From the NCBI GenBank assembly GCA_018384835.1, contig JAHAYB010000278.1, forward strand, positions 1-8,543: 8,543 bases of DNA, given 5' to 3'. Every line of letters starts with the position of its first letter. Position 1 is the stretch's first letter. Source of the DNA: Comamonas sp. (GTDB lineage Bacteria; Pseudomonadota; Gammaproteobacteria; Burkholderiales; Burkholderiaceae_C). A program made the position numbers and the translations under genes. Shown piece after piece: positions 1 to 8,543 of this stretch. A model generated the notes under the pieces. The model searched no databases. It had not been told where the DNA came from and saw only the letters and a list, made by a program, of their open reading frames with translations.

Positions 1-499
1 GCTCAGAGCCGCCTAGCTCGGGCAAATCGACAATGGCCGTGCCTTCCATGACGCTGGCTCCGAGTTTTTCAATCAGCTTTTTACCGGCCATCATGGTTCC
101 GCCGGTGGCAATCAGGTCATCGACCAGTAACACGCGGTCGCCGGGCTGCACGGCATCGGTGTGCAGCTCTACGGTGGCGCTGCCATATTCCAGCTCATAG
201 GTTTCTTGCACCGTGGTAAAGGGCAGCTTGCCTTTTTTGCGAATGGGTACAAAGCCTACCCCCAGTTGGTGGGCAATCACCGAACCGATGATGAAGCCGC
301 GTGCATCCAGCCCAGCCACCACATCGGGGCGCATGGCTTTGTCCATGTAACGCTGTACGAAGGCTTCAATCAACACGCGAAACACTTTGGGGTCTTGCAG
401 CAGTGGGGTGATGTCACGAAACTGCACTCCCGGCGCAGGCCAGTTGGGCACGGTGCGAATGTGTGAGCGCAGGAAGTCTTGAACGTCAAATGGATACAT
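1..499 (-). CDS. apt: Adenine phosphoribosyltransferase, 3' end cut by window edge
   Basis: This enzyme converts adenine and PRPP to AMP and pyrophosphate in cytoplasmic purine salvage. Reading the minus strand from the ATG at 499-497 gives 166 codons that stay open to the window edge. The family is usually about 180 residues, so only a short C-terminal tail is missing. Visible marks are an N-terminal [14 protein letters not shown] segment (residues 21-34), typical of bacterial Apt, the substrate-contacting segment GLDARGFI (63-70), and the PRPP-binding loop [13 protein letters not shown] (123-135) with its acidic pair D127-D128. The segment DLPELGG near the edge matches the usual C-terminal region. 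I see no strong Shine-Dalgarno before the ATG, but no other in-frame start is available just upstream and the N-terminus fits the family. It lies 73 bp downstream of the receptor gene on the same strand with no clear terminator between, so some read-through is possible. The identification is secure. Confidence 0.95.
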   Translation of the reverse strand, partial: MYPFDVQDFLRSHIRTVPNWPAPGVQFRDITPLLQDPKVFRVLIEAFVQRYMDKAMRPDVVAGLDARGFIIGSVIAHQLGVGFVPIRKKGKLPFTTVQETYELEYGSATVELHTDAVQPGDRVLLVDDLIATGGTMMAGKKLIEKLGASVMEGTAIVDLPELGGSE

Positions 500-572
500 A
501 GCTTGGGAGTGAGCAATAGGTGGCAGGTGGGCGAAGGGATTAGGCGTAGAGCTGTCGGCAGATTATCCCTGC

Positions 573-2837
573 TTAAAAATCCACCACTAGCGACAGCCGC
601 ACATTGCGCCCCGGCTGGCTGTAGGCATCTACCGCGCTGGAGTCTGCGGCCACGCCATAGACATCTGACCATTGCCAGTATTTGCGGTTGGTGACGTTAT
701 GCACCGCCAAGTTCAGGCGCAGGTTTTTGCGGGGTCGCCACTGGCCGCCAATGTCCAAGGTGGTGGCTGCGGGGGTGGCGAACTGGGTGGTATCGGCTTT
801 GTTATTGCCAATGGATACCAAGTCAATAGTGCTCTTTTTTTTGCGGCTGTAGTAACGCGCATCGGCATACACCCCCCATTGGGCGCGGTCATAGCGCAGC
901 CCCAGCGACAGTTGCGATGGCGAGATGGAGTTCAGTGGCGCACTATTGCCCAAATCTTTGCCCTTGGTGTAGCCATAGGCAAAAGAGCTGCGCAGCTTGC
1001 CGTCCAGCACTTGCCCCCAGTCGTAAATGCCCTTCAATTCAAAGCCATAAATTTTGGCCTTGCTGATGTTGACGGTCTGGAACACCTGCTTGGTGGGAGT
1101 GCGCTCAATCAGGCGGGCATCTTCAATCAGGTTGCTGTAGCGGTTGTAGAAGGCGACGGCATCCAGGCTGAGGCGCTCGCGGCGCTGGCGCAAGCCCAGC
1201 TCTAGGCCACGGCTGCGCTCGGGGCGCAGGTCGGGGTTGGCGATGATGTAGTTATCCACGATGCCCACCCCAGGCAGGGCGGCTTGCGCTTGGAAGCGGT
1301 CGTTCACCTGCCCGGCTTCGGGTGGGCGGTAGCCGGTAGAGTATTGGCCAAACACGCTCCATTCATCTGTCGCGCGGTAGAGCAGCCCCAGCTTGGGCAA
1401 GAAGGCTGTGCCCGATAGGTCTTTGGCGGGCTGGGGCGCTGGTGGGTGGTACAGGTTTTGGTTTTTGGCGTGGATATCAAAGTGGTCAATGCGCAGTCCT
1501 GGCGTGATGGACCATTTGCCCAGCACCGACTCGGCCTGGACATACACCCCAGTGGTGGTTTCGCGGGTGTCGGGGAAGCGCTTGAGGGGGAAGGTCTCTG
1601 GTGGCAGCGGCGCTTGCCCGTCGTAGAGGTTGCTGATGTTGTTGCGCACATGGTCAATACCATAGCTCAGGCGGTGCGACCAGTCGCCCTGGCGCAGCAC
1701 AGTTTCGGCCTGTGCGCCGATTTGCCAAGTGTTTTCTTCGTACTGGTTGTCGCGGATGCGGTGCGTGCCATCCAGTAAAAAGCTGTGGCCGACGCGGCGG
1801 GACTCTGCCTGCTGGTAAGAGGCGTACAGGCGCAACTGCTGCGCCCAGGCGCTATCTAGCCGCCAGCGGCCATCCGAGGCCAGGCGCTGGCGTTGGATGT
1901 CGCTGCTGGTGTACTCGTCCACCACATTGGGGCGGTCAGTGGGCTTGGAGGCGCGGCTGGAGAGCTGGTTGATGTCCTGCTTCTTCTGGCTGTGCTCTAG
2001 GGTTAGGCTATGGCGCTGGCGGCCATCGGGGGTGAAGACCAGCTTGGCGAGCAGGGCGTTGTCGTCGGCATCCAGCGGGTCGGGGCGGGTGCGCTGGTTG
2101 TTGGCAGCGCGGTTGTCGCCTCGGTTAATCACCTCATGCCCTTTGCGGCCTGTGGCGGTCAGCATCCATTGCACGGTGTCGCTGGCCTGGCCTGCCACTG
2201 TGCCGGTCAGGCTGTAGCTGTGGTCTTCTTGGCTCCAGCCGGCAGCCACGCGCCCGCCCAGGGTTTTGCCGTCTTGCAAAAAGTCGCTGGGGTTGTGGGT
2301 GATGAAGTTGACCACGCCCGCCATACCATCGCCGCCATATAGGGCAGAGGCCGGGCCGCGCAGCAGCTCAATGCCCTTGAACAGCTCTAGCGAGAGGTAT
2401 TCGCGGTCAAACATGGCCGAGCGCGAGACATAGCTGCGCGGCATACGAATGCCGTCCACCGTCATCAGCACGCGGTTGCCGCCCAGGCCACGAATGTGGA
2501 TGCCGGTATTGCCATCGCGGGCATAGGCGGCAGAGCTGGCACTGAGCGCCAGCCGCGCCGGGCTGCTGCGCACGCTGGTATTGGGCAAATCCTGCAAGGC
2601 TTGGCGCAGGGTGCGGCTTTGCTGGTTGCGCAAGCCCTCTTCACTGACCACATCGGCAGACAGGGGCAGGTCGTCATGCGCCTGCTCAAAACGCGCACCG
2701 CTGATAAGTACGGTAGGCAGGGTGTGCTGCTCGGCCAAGGCGTGGCTGGAGATGCCCAGCAAGGCAATCAGCAGCGCCACAGGGCGCAGGCGCAGTAGGG
2801 GAGTAGAGACAGCAGGGCAAGCAGCTTGGGGGTACAT
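573..2837 (-). CDS. TonB-dependent outer-membrane receptor, heme/hemoglobin type
   Basis: This is a 754-residue outer-membrane, ligand-gated transporter driven by TonB-ExbB-ExbD. A signal peptide is visible: Arg residues at 16 and 18, a hydrophobic core at about 19-30, and a likely cleavage after ALA at 33-35. A TonB-box-like TVLISG follows at 42-47. The plug domain (about 50-185) contains IHIRGLGGNRVLMTVDGIR (113-131) and LLRGPASALYGGDGMAGVVNF (158-178). The rest is a beta-barrel ending in the classical C-terminal Phe (SLVVDF). Heme receptors carry FRAP/YRAP and NPNL/NPDL boxes; here these read YRPP (503-506) and NPDL (534-537), pointing to the heme/hemoglobin receptor families. The His normally found between the boxes is absent, so the ligand is uncertain. 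There is no N-terminal signalling extension of the FecA kind, and no heme permease or ABC genes adjoin. The ATG at 2837 has a poor Shine-Dalgarno but places the signal peptide correctly. The gene is divergent from nirS. The family is sure; the substrate is inferred. Confidence 0.9.
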   Translation of the reverse strand: MYPQAACPAVSTPLLRLRPVALLIALLGISSHALAEQHTLPTVLISGARFEQAHDDLPLSADVVSEEGLRNQQSRTLRQALQDLPNTSVRSSPARLALSASSAAYARDGNTGIHIRGLGGNRVLMTVDGIRMPRSYVSRSAMFDREYLSLELFKGIELLRGPASALYGGDGMAGVVNFITHNPSDFLQDGKTLGGRVAAGWSQEDHSYSLTGTVAGQASDTVQWMLTATGRKGHEVINRGDNRAANNQRTRPDPLDADDNALLAKLVFTPDGRQRHSLTLEHSQKKQDINQLSSRASKPTDRPNVVDEYTSSDIQRQRLASDGRWRLDSAWAQQLRLYASYQQAESRRVGHSFLLDGTHRIRDNQYEENTWQIGAQAETVLRQGDWSHRLSYGIDHVRNNISNLYDGQAPLPPETFPLKRFPDTRETTTGVYVQAESVLGKWSITPGLRIDHFDIHAKNQNLYHPPAPQPAKDLSGTAFLPKLGLLYRATDEWSVFGQYSTGYRPPEAGQVNDRFQAQAALPGVGIVDNYIIANPDLRPERSRGLELGLRQRRERLSLDAVAFYNRYSNLIEDARLIERTPTKQVFQTVNISKAKIYGFELKGIYDWGQVLDGKLRSSFAYGYTKGKDLGNSAPLNSISPSQLSLGLRYDRAQWGVYADARYYSRKKKSTIDLVSIGNNKADTTQFATPAATTLDIGGQWRPRKNLRLNLAVHNVTNRKYWQWSDVYGVAADSSAVDAYSQPGRNVRLSLVVDF

Positions 2838-2862
2838 AGATAAAGTGGGTAAATTTGTTGAA

Positions 2863-2891
2863 ATTTTATAAATACAAGCCCTAACTGTAAC
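2863..2891 (-). promoter_or_regulatory. Candidate sigma-70 promoter for the TonB receptor gene
   Basis: Read on the minus strand, GTTACA (2891-2886) matches TTGACA at 4 of 6 positions. After a 17-bp spacer comes TAAAAT (2868-2863), 5 of 6 to TATAAT. It sits in the AT-rich patch just before the receptor start and would give a leader of about 20 nt. I could not find a convincing 19-bp Fur box overlapping it, although iron control would be expected for this receptor class. Confidence 0.4.
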
Positions 2892-2983
2892 TGAATGCTG
2901 TGCGCCGCTGCCTCAGGCTATAACCAAGCAATAGAGGGTGACTCTGCTGGGGTGTGCATAAAAGATACACGCACTATTGATAT

Positions 2984-2997
2984 TTGAGGTAGGTCAA
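2984..2997 (+). promoter_or_regulatory. FNR/DNR (CRP-FNR family) binding site upstream of nirS
   Basis: The 14-bp site TTGAGGTAGGTCAA has the TTGA-N6-TCAA architecture of FNR, ANR, DNR and NNR boxes (FNR consensus TTGAT-N4-ATCAA) and differs from the FNR consensus only at the inner base of each half. Its centre is at 2990.5. A start site 41.5 bp downstream, as in class II FNR-dependent promoters, falls near 3032, which leaves the -10 where a CAGAAT hexamer is seen (3020-3025). Such sites activate nirS under oxygen limitation and/or nitric oxide in denitrifiers. The motif and spacing are seen directly; which regulator binds is inference. Confidence 0.75.
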
Positions 2998-3019
2998 GTA
3001 AATAGCGCTTATCGGCATA

Positions 3020-3025
3020 CAGAAT
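3020..3025 (+). promoter_or_regulatory. Candidate -10 element of nirS
   Basis: CAGAAT matches TATAAT at 4 of 6 positions and lies at the distance expected for an activator-dependent class II promoter whose FNR-like box is centred at 2990.5. No good -35 hexamer accompanies it, as expected when an activator replaces that contact. The predicted transcript start is near 3032. Confidence 0.4.
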
Positions 3026-3134
3026 GACCATATTCGCCGCTTTGCCGCACCCCACGGCGAATGCCTTGCCACCTTGCCAACGTTGGGTAGCCCGTCAAGC
3101 GCAAGGTCGGGAGATTGGGGCAGCGGCACAATTT

Positions 3135-4885
<1,751 letters not shown>

Positions 4886-4933
4886 TGTGTTGAGCGTGAT
4901 TAATGTAGCTGCGCCGTAAAGCGCGGGATGCAC

Positions 4934-4970
4934 AAAAAAGCCGCCCTTGCAATCAGGGGCGGCTTTTTTT
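4934..4970. terminator. Bidirectional Rho-independent terminator
   Basis: A perfect 7-bp GC stem, GCCGCCC (4940-4946) with GGGCGGC (4957-4963), encloses a 10-nt loop. It is flanked by six A on the left (4934-4939) and seven T on the right (4964-4970). The T run serves nirS on the plus strand and the A run serves the convergent UPF0149-like gene on the minus strand. Confidence 0.93.
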
Positions 4971-4992
4971 ATAGGGCTTAGGCGTTGGAGCG

Positions 4993-5784
4993 TTAAGCGC
5001 CACAGCATTTTTTGTACTTTTTACCGCTGCCGCAGCTGCATGGGTCATTGCGCCCAGGCTGGCTGGCTTTGATGATGGTTTCGACCCTGGGACCCAAGCT
5101 GCGCCAGAGCTGGCGCAGGTCATACACCGCCCAGATGGCTTCGGCGTAGGCATCAATGCGCTGCTGGCTGGTGGAGGCGGGGGCTTCTTCTTGGTACAGG
5201 TTGTGCGCTGGGGGGTGGCGGTCATCTTCTAGCAAGGCCATCAGGGTTTGCATGGCCTGCTCTAGCATGGCTGCGGCTTCTTTATCGCGGGGGGGCTGCC
5301 ATTCTTCAGCCCAGTTTTCCACAACAAACATAAAGCCCAAAGCCCAGACCTGAGCCAGAGGGGGCAGGGGCTGATTGGCCTCGGCCAGGTCAGCTTTAAG
5401 CGCGGCTTGCTCTTCTTCGGGCATGGCCAGCAGTGCGCCGCGTGTATCTAGCACCTGGGGTTGAAAGGCGCGTTCGTCCTCCAGGTTTTCTACGGGCACA
5501 TCAAGTTGGTGGCGGATTTGCGCCAGGCGTTGCTGCGTTAAGGTGGTGAACGTGTCCAGCGCCTCGTCAGAGGTAAAGCTGTCAGCATCGCCCACCAACA
5601 GGGGTAGCCAATCGGCTAGAGCGATAGGGCGGCGGGTGCAGGCCAGGGCAGTTAGAAAGCCATCACAAAACTCCCAGTCGGGAACTTCGTCGTCCTGCTC
5701 GCGCAGGCTGTTGAGGATGTCTTCCAGCGCATCTAGCTGCTCTTCACTCAGGTTTTCGGGGGTGGTGTCGGTGGAGGTGTTCAT
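4993..5784 (-). CDS. UPF0149/YecA family protein with C-terminal SEC-C zinc motif
   Basis: This 263-residue, acidic, probably cytoplasmic protein belongs to the UPF0149 (YgfB/YecA) family, judged from [14 protein letters not shown] (37-50) with the following [10 protein letters not shown] (57-66), and from [16 protein letters not shown] (147-162). The extreme C-terminus is a SEC-C motif: [20 protein letters not shown] (244-263), with C249, C251, C260 and C261 in the CxCx8CC pattern that binds one zinc in SecA and YecA. Between the two parts is a Glu/Ala-rich helical region with no recognised function. It is longer than E. coli YecA (about 220 residues). The family has no firmly established biochemical role; links to SecA- or ribosome-related surveillance are known for some SEC-C proteins but cannot be inferred here. 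The ATG at 5784 has only a weak Shine-Dalgarno. The gene converges on nirS and shares its terminator, but nothing suggests a functional link. The family call is good; function is unknown. Confidence 0.88.
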   Translation of the reverse strand: MNTSTDTTPENLSEEQLDALEDILNSLREQDDEVPDWEFCDGFLTALACTRRPIALADWLPLLVGDADSFTSDEALDTFTTLTQQRLAQIRHQLDVPVENLEDERAFQPQVLDTRGALLAMPEEEQAALKADLAEANQPLPPLAQVWALGFMFVVENWAEEWQPPRDKEAAAMLEQAMQTLMALLEDDRHPPAHNLYQEEAPASTSQQRIDAYAEAIWAVYDLRQLWRSLGPRVETIIKASQPGRNDPCSCGSGKKYKKCCGA

Positions 5785-5812
5785 GTTGTGGGTATTGGCT
5801 CGTTAGGGCAGG

Positions 5813-5842
5813 GTTATAAAAGAGGGTAAAGGTGCTAGTCAG
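5813..5842 (-). promoter_or_regulatory. Candidate promoter of the UPF0149/SEC-C gene
   Basis: On the minus strand CTGACT (5842-5837) matches TTGACA at 4 of 6 positions. It is followed after 18 bp by TATAAC (5818-5813), 5 of 6 to TATAAT. It would give a leader of about 20 nt before the ATG at 5784. The match is moderate and unsupported by other evidence. Confidence 0.38.
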
Positions 5843-5959
5843 CGCTGCCGCTGTCTGGACAGGGGCACAATAGCCGCTTTCGCTCAGGCCAGTGCTGCGC
5901 AGTGTAAAGCCAAGCTAGGCGGGTTGCGCAGGCGCGGCTGGTGGCTCTGTTTGCTTGCT

Positions 5960-5964
5960 AAAGG
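5960..5964 (+). promoter_or_regulatory. Shine-Dalgarno deciding the start of the glutamate-synthase-like gene
   Basis: AAAGG lies 9 nt before the ATG at 5974. The frame is also open from two TTG codons at 5965 and 5968, but those would abut this site with almost no spacing, so the ATG is preferred. Confidence 0.65.
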
Positions 5965-5973
5965 TTGTTGCTT

Positions 5974-7698
5974 ATGTCGTCCTTATCAGAAACCGATTAT
6001 TTGCGTGGCCTGTTCCCCATTCGCTATACCGTTTTGGTTTTGTGCGCGTTCGGCGTTGCTTTGGGCTTGCTGCTGGCTTTGCTGTGGGGCGGCCGGTGGT
6101 GGTTGATGCCTTTGCTATTAGGCGGTTTAACGGCTTTGGGGCTGCTAGATATGCGCCAAACCCGCCATGCGGTGCTGCGTAACTACCCCATCATTGGGCA
6201 CTTTCGCTTCATGCTGGAGTACATCCGCCCCGAGATTCGCCAGTACTTTATTGAGGGCGACCACGAGAACCTGCCCTTCTCACGCGCCCAGCGCTCGCTG
6301 GTGTACCAGCGCAGCAAAGGCGTTTCAGATAGCCGCCCCTTTGGCACCTTGTTGGATGTGAATGCGCCCGGCTATGAATGGGTCAACCATTCCTTACACC
6401 CTAGCAAGCTGGCTTCGCAGGACTTTCGCACTTGGATTGGCGGCGAGCCGGATAAGCTGATTGAGGGGGTGCAGCCTTGCACCCAGCCCTACCACGCCAG
6501 TATTTTCAATATCTCGGCGATGAGCTTTGGGGCGCTGTCGGCCAACGCGGTGCTCTCGTTAAACCTAGGGGCGCGTACCGGCGGCTTTGCCCACGATACG
6601 GGGGAGGGCGCTATCAGCCGCTATCACCGTGAGCATGGCGGCGATTTGATTTGGCAAGTGGCCTCGGGCTACTTTGGCTGCCGTAACCCGGATGGCACGT
6701 TCAGCGCAGAAAAATTTGCTGAAAACGCCAAAGACCCCCAGGTCAAGATGATTGAAATCAAACTCAGCCAAGGTGCCAAGCCCGGCCACGGCGGTATGTT
6801 GCTGGGTGCAAAGGTGACGGCAGAAATTGCCGCCGCCCGTGGCATTCCGGTGGGTGAGGATTGCATCAGCCCGCCCTATCACAGCGCATTTACTACACCG
6901 CTGGAGCTGATGGAGTTCATTGCCAAGCTGCGCCGCCTGTCTGGTGGCAAACCGGTGGGTATCAAGCTGTGCGTGGGTCACCCCTGGGAATGGTTTGCCA
7001 TGGTTAAGGCCATGCTCAAAACCAATATCACCCCGGATTTCATCGTGGTCGATGGCGCGGAGGGTGGTACAGGTGCAGCACCGGTCGAATTCACCAACCA
7101 CGTCGGCGTGCCGCTGCAAGAGGGATTGGTGCTGGTACACAACACCCTGGTGGGGGTGAAGCTGCGCCACCGCATCAAAATTGGCGCTGCTGCCAAGGTG
7201 ATTACCGCGTTTGATATTGCCCGCATGATGGCACTGGGCGCGGATTGGTGTAACTCTGGGCGCGGTTTTATGTTGGCGCTGGGCTGCATTCAGGCGCAGA
7301 CCTGCCACACCGGCTTTTGCCCCACGGGCGTAACCACGCAAGACCCGCTGCGCCAAAAGGCGTTAGTAGTGGCCGACAAGGCTACGCGAGTGGCGAACTT
7401 TCACCGCAACACCATGCACGCTTTGATGGAGCTGGTGCAAGCAGCAGGCTTGGATGCCCCTGGCGACATTACCGCCCATCACATCGTGCGCCGTATGGAT
7501 GACGGGCATGTGCAACTGCTCTCGCAAGTGACCATGCAGGTGCGCCCTGGGGCTTTGCTCGGCTCGCTGCACCGCCAACACCGGGTGTTTCGCCTGTACT
7601 GGCCGCTGGCCAAGGCCAATAGCTTTCAAATCACGCCGCCTTTGCTGCACGCCTCTAGCCCCAAAGAGCAGGATGCGGTATTTGAAAGCCAGCATTGA
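5974..7698 (+). CDS. Membrane-anchored FMN-binding glutamate-synthase-like protein (YerD-like)
   Basis: This 574-residue protein holds the FMN and 3Fe-4S core of the glutamate synthase large subunit without the N-terminal glutaminase domain or the C-terminal beta-helix domain of full GltB. Two hydrophobic segments at about 19-38 and 42-58 anchor it in the inner membrane. The catalytic TIM-barrel-like part starts near residue 150 and shows NISAMSFGALS (179-189), KLSQGAKPGHGG (263-274) and VVDGAEGGTGAAP (358-370), equivalents of GltB flavin and substrate loops. C438, C444 and C449 in CIQAQTCHTGFCP keep the Cx5Cx4C spacing of the 3Fe-4S cluster. By memory it resembles Bacillus YerD and proteins annotated as FMN-binding glutamate synthase family protein. 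Whether it makes glutamate is unknown, because no glutaminase or NADPH subunit is encoded beside it. I chose the ATG at 5974 because of AAAGG 9 nt upstream. Its TGA overlaps the ATG of the next gene, so the two are probably co-translated. The family is sure; the reaction and partners are not. Confidence 0.9.
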   Translation: MSSLSETDYLRGLFPIRYTVLVLCAFGVALGLLLALLWGGRWWLMPLLLGGLTALGLLDMRQTRHAVLRNYPIIGHFRFMLEYIRPEIRQYFIEGDHENLPFSRAQRSLVYQRSKGVSDSRPFGTLLDVNAPGYEWVNHSLHPSKLASQDFRTWIGGEPDKLIEGVQPCTQPYHASIFNISAMSFGALSANAVLSLNLGARTGGFAHDTGEGAISRYHREHGGDLIWQVASGYFGCRNPDGTFSAEKFAENAKDPQVKMIEIKLSQGAKPGHGGMLLGAKVTAEIAAARGIPVGEDCISPPYHSAFTTPLELMEFIAKLRRLSGGKPVGIKLCVGHPWEWFAMVKAMLKTNITPDFIVVDGAEGGTGAAPVEFTNHVGVPLQEGLVLVHNTLVGVKLRHRIKIGAAAKVITAFDIARMMALGADWCNSGRGFMLALGCIQAQTCHTGFCPTGVTTQDPLRQKALVVADKATRVANFHRNTMHALMELVQAAGLDAPGDITAHHIVRRMDDGHVQLLSQVTMQVRPGALLGSLHRQHRVFRLYWPLAKANSFQITPPLLHASSPKEQDAVFESQH

Positions 7699-8543
7699 TG
7701 CCTCCTAGCGCCATGGCCATAGCCAGCCCCACTGCCACTGCCACTGCCGATACAGCGCTGGCTGATTTTTTGCGCCAGCAGCTTGCCCAGCAGCCCCACG
7801 CCATCATGCGCCACCACTGGCAGGGGCAAAGCCTGTGGGTCAAACGGGCAGGTGTTGCCCATGCCGCTTGGCGCTATCACTTGCTGGCAGTGGTGGCCAA
7901 AGGCTTGGGCTTGCCGCTGCTCCAGCCCGTACCCAATCGCGGCGGTGTGGCCGCTATTGCTACCGAGGTGCAGCGCCTGCGCAGCTTGGCCGCTTTGGGC
8001 TTGCGCGTGCCCGAGGTGCTGGCCGTGGAGCGAAACGGCTTTGTCATGCGTGACCTAGGCGCACCGGGGCAAGACACCCCCAGCTTGGGCAATGCCATGG
8101 AGCTGGCCTGCGCCCACGGTGCATCTGCCGTACTGGCGCTGTGGCAGCAAGGCTTGCAAGCCATTGCCCAAGTGCATCAGGCCGGCGCTTGCCTAAGCCA
8201 GGCATTTGCCCGCAACTTGGTGCTTTGCCCCGATGGGGTGGTGGGCTTTATTGATTTTGAAGACGACCCCGCCGCCCACCTGCCCCTGCACTTGTGCCAG
8301 GTGCGTGATGCGCTGTGCTATGCCCACTCCACCGCCTGGATACTGGCACAAGCCGATGCGCTGGAGCCAGGGCGCAGCCTGTGGCAGCAGTGGCAAAGCC
8401 AGCGGTCCGAAGCCGTGCAGCAGTGCTTGGCGCAAGCTGTCACACGCCTGCATGGCCTGCGCCGCCTGCCGCAGGATAGGCGCTGGGGGCGCGATGTGTT
8501 GCGTTTGCGTCAAGCCTGGGCGCTGCTACATAACACGGCAGAA
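7698..8543 (+). CDS. Kinase-fold protein of the Bud32/InaA-like type, 3' end cut by window edge
   Basis: The frame opens at the ATG at 7698, overlapping the previous stop by one base, and stays open for 282 codons to the window end, so the true stop is outside. It looks like a small protein-kinase/aminoglycoside-phosphotransferase fold. A VAIK-like Lys is in LWVKRAG (K49), a possible helix-C Glu in ATEVQRL (E90), and a hinge-like region in VPEVLAVERNGFVMRDLG (104-121). The catalytic-loop region runs from VHQAG (159-163) through LSQAFARN (166-173), and the metal-binding DFG counterpart is IDFED (D186). Aligned to HGDxxxxN, the His is Leu166, the catalytic Asp is Gln168 and the Asn is kept as N173. 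NCBI-style names such as BUD32 family EKC/KEOPS subunit are attached to similar proteins as I remember them, but a KEOPS role is not shown here. The N-terminus has a low-complexity PTATATAD stretch. A start at M6 (7713) is possible, but neither start has a good Shine-Dalgarno; translational coupling favours 7698. Substrate unknown; probably cytoplasmic. Confidence 0.75.
   Translation, partial: MPPSAMAIASPTATATADTALADFLRQQLAQQPHAIMRHHWQGQSLWVKRAGVAHAAWRYHLLAVVAKGLGLPLLQPVPNRGGVAAIATEVQRLRSLAALGLRVPEVLAVERNGFVMRDLGAPGQDTPSLGNAMELACAHGASAVLALWQQGLQAIAQVHQAGACLSQAFARNLVLCPDGVVGFIDFEDDPAAHLPLHLCQVRDALCYAHSTAWILAQADALEPGRSLWQQWQSQRSEAVQQCLAQAVTRLHGLRRLPQDRRWGRDVLRLRQAWALLHNTAE
7731..7748 (+). repeat. 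Short hexanucleotide tandem repeat (ACTGCC x3) inside a coding region
   Basis: Three exact copies of ACTGCC encode Thr-Ala repeats near the N-terminus of the kinase-like protein. Because the unit is six bases, gain or loss of a copy would not shift the frame. Confidence 0.8.

Noticed and set aside
535..570. Possible hairpin AGGGAT / ATCCCT between the receptor gene and apt
   Set aside because: The stem is only 6 bp, the loop is 24 nt and no T run follows, so it is not a credible terminator.
2838..2900. Fur box at the receptor promoter
   Set aside because: No 19-bp match to GATAATGATAATCATTATC of useful quality was found despite the AT-rich sequence.
3061..3090. A 9-codon upstream open frame in the nirS leader
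   Set aside because: It has no ribosome binding site and is too short to distinguish from chance.
5851..5862. LexA (SOS) box
   Set aside because: The proteobacterial LexA site is CTGT-N8-ACAG; here the spacing is N4, so the dyad does not qualify.
6565..7356. A 263-codon open frame antisense to the glutamate-synthase-like gene
   Set aside because: It lies fully opposite a well-supported conserved gene and encodes no recognisable domain.

Overview
The window reads as chromosomal DNA of a moderately GC-rich betaproteobacterium, probably order Burkholderiales and perhaps family Comamonadaceae. This is inferred from overall base composition, codon style and remembered protein similarity, not from a search. 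No insertion sequence, CRISPR array, tRNA, rRNA, phage gene or plasmid function was found.

Layout, left to right. (1) A 3'-truncated apt gene (adenine phosphoribosyltransferase) on the minus strand, cut by the window edge. (2) A large minus-strand gene for a TonB-dependent outer-membrane receptor of the heme/hemoglobin type, 73 bp upstream of apt. (3) A 311-bp divergent intergenic region with a likely receptor promoter on the minus strand and, on the plus strand, an FNR/DNR-like box, a weak -10 and a strong Shine-Dalgarno. (4) nirS, the cytochrome cd1 nitrite reductase of denitrification, with all heme and active-site residues identifiable. (5) A strong bidirectional terminator shared with (6) a convergent minus-strand UPF0149/YecA-like gene whose product ends in a SEC-C zinc motif. 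(7) A plus-strand gene for a membrane-anchored, stand-alone glutamate-synthase-like FMN/3Fe-4S protein (YerD-like), overlapping by one base with (8) a kinase-fold gene related to Bud32/InaA-type proteins, which runs off the right edge.

How the genes fit together. nirS appears to be a single-gene transcription unit induced by low oxygen or nitrogen oxides. It has none of its usual partners (nirM, nirC, heme d1 synthesis genes) beside it, so these must lie elsewhere. The divergent receptor may supply heme or iron, but a functional link to nirS is only suggested by position. The FMN protein and kinase-like protein form a translationally coupled pair of unknown function. The kinase-like protein has Gln where the catalytic Asp normally sits. 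This pair is the least explained part of the window. I see no clearly novel multi-gene system; the rest is recognisable metabolism.
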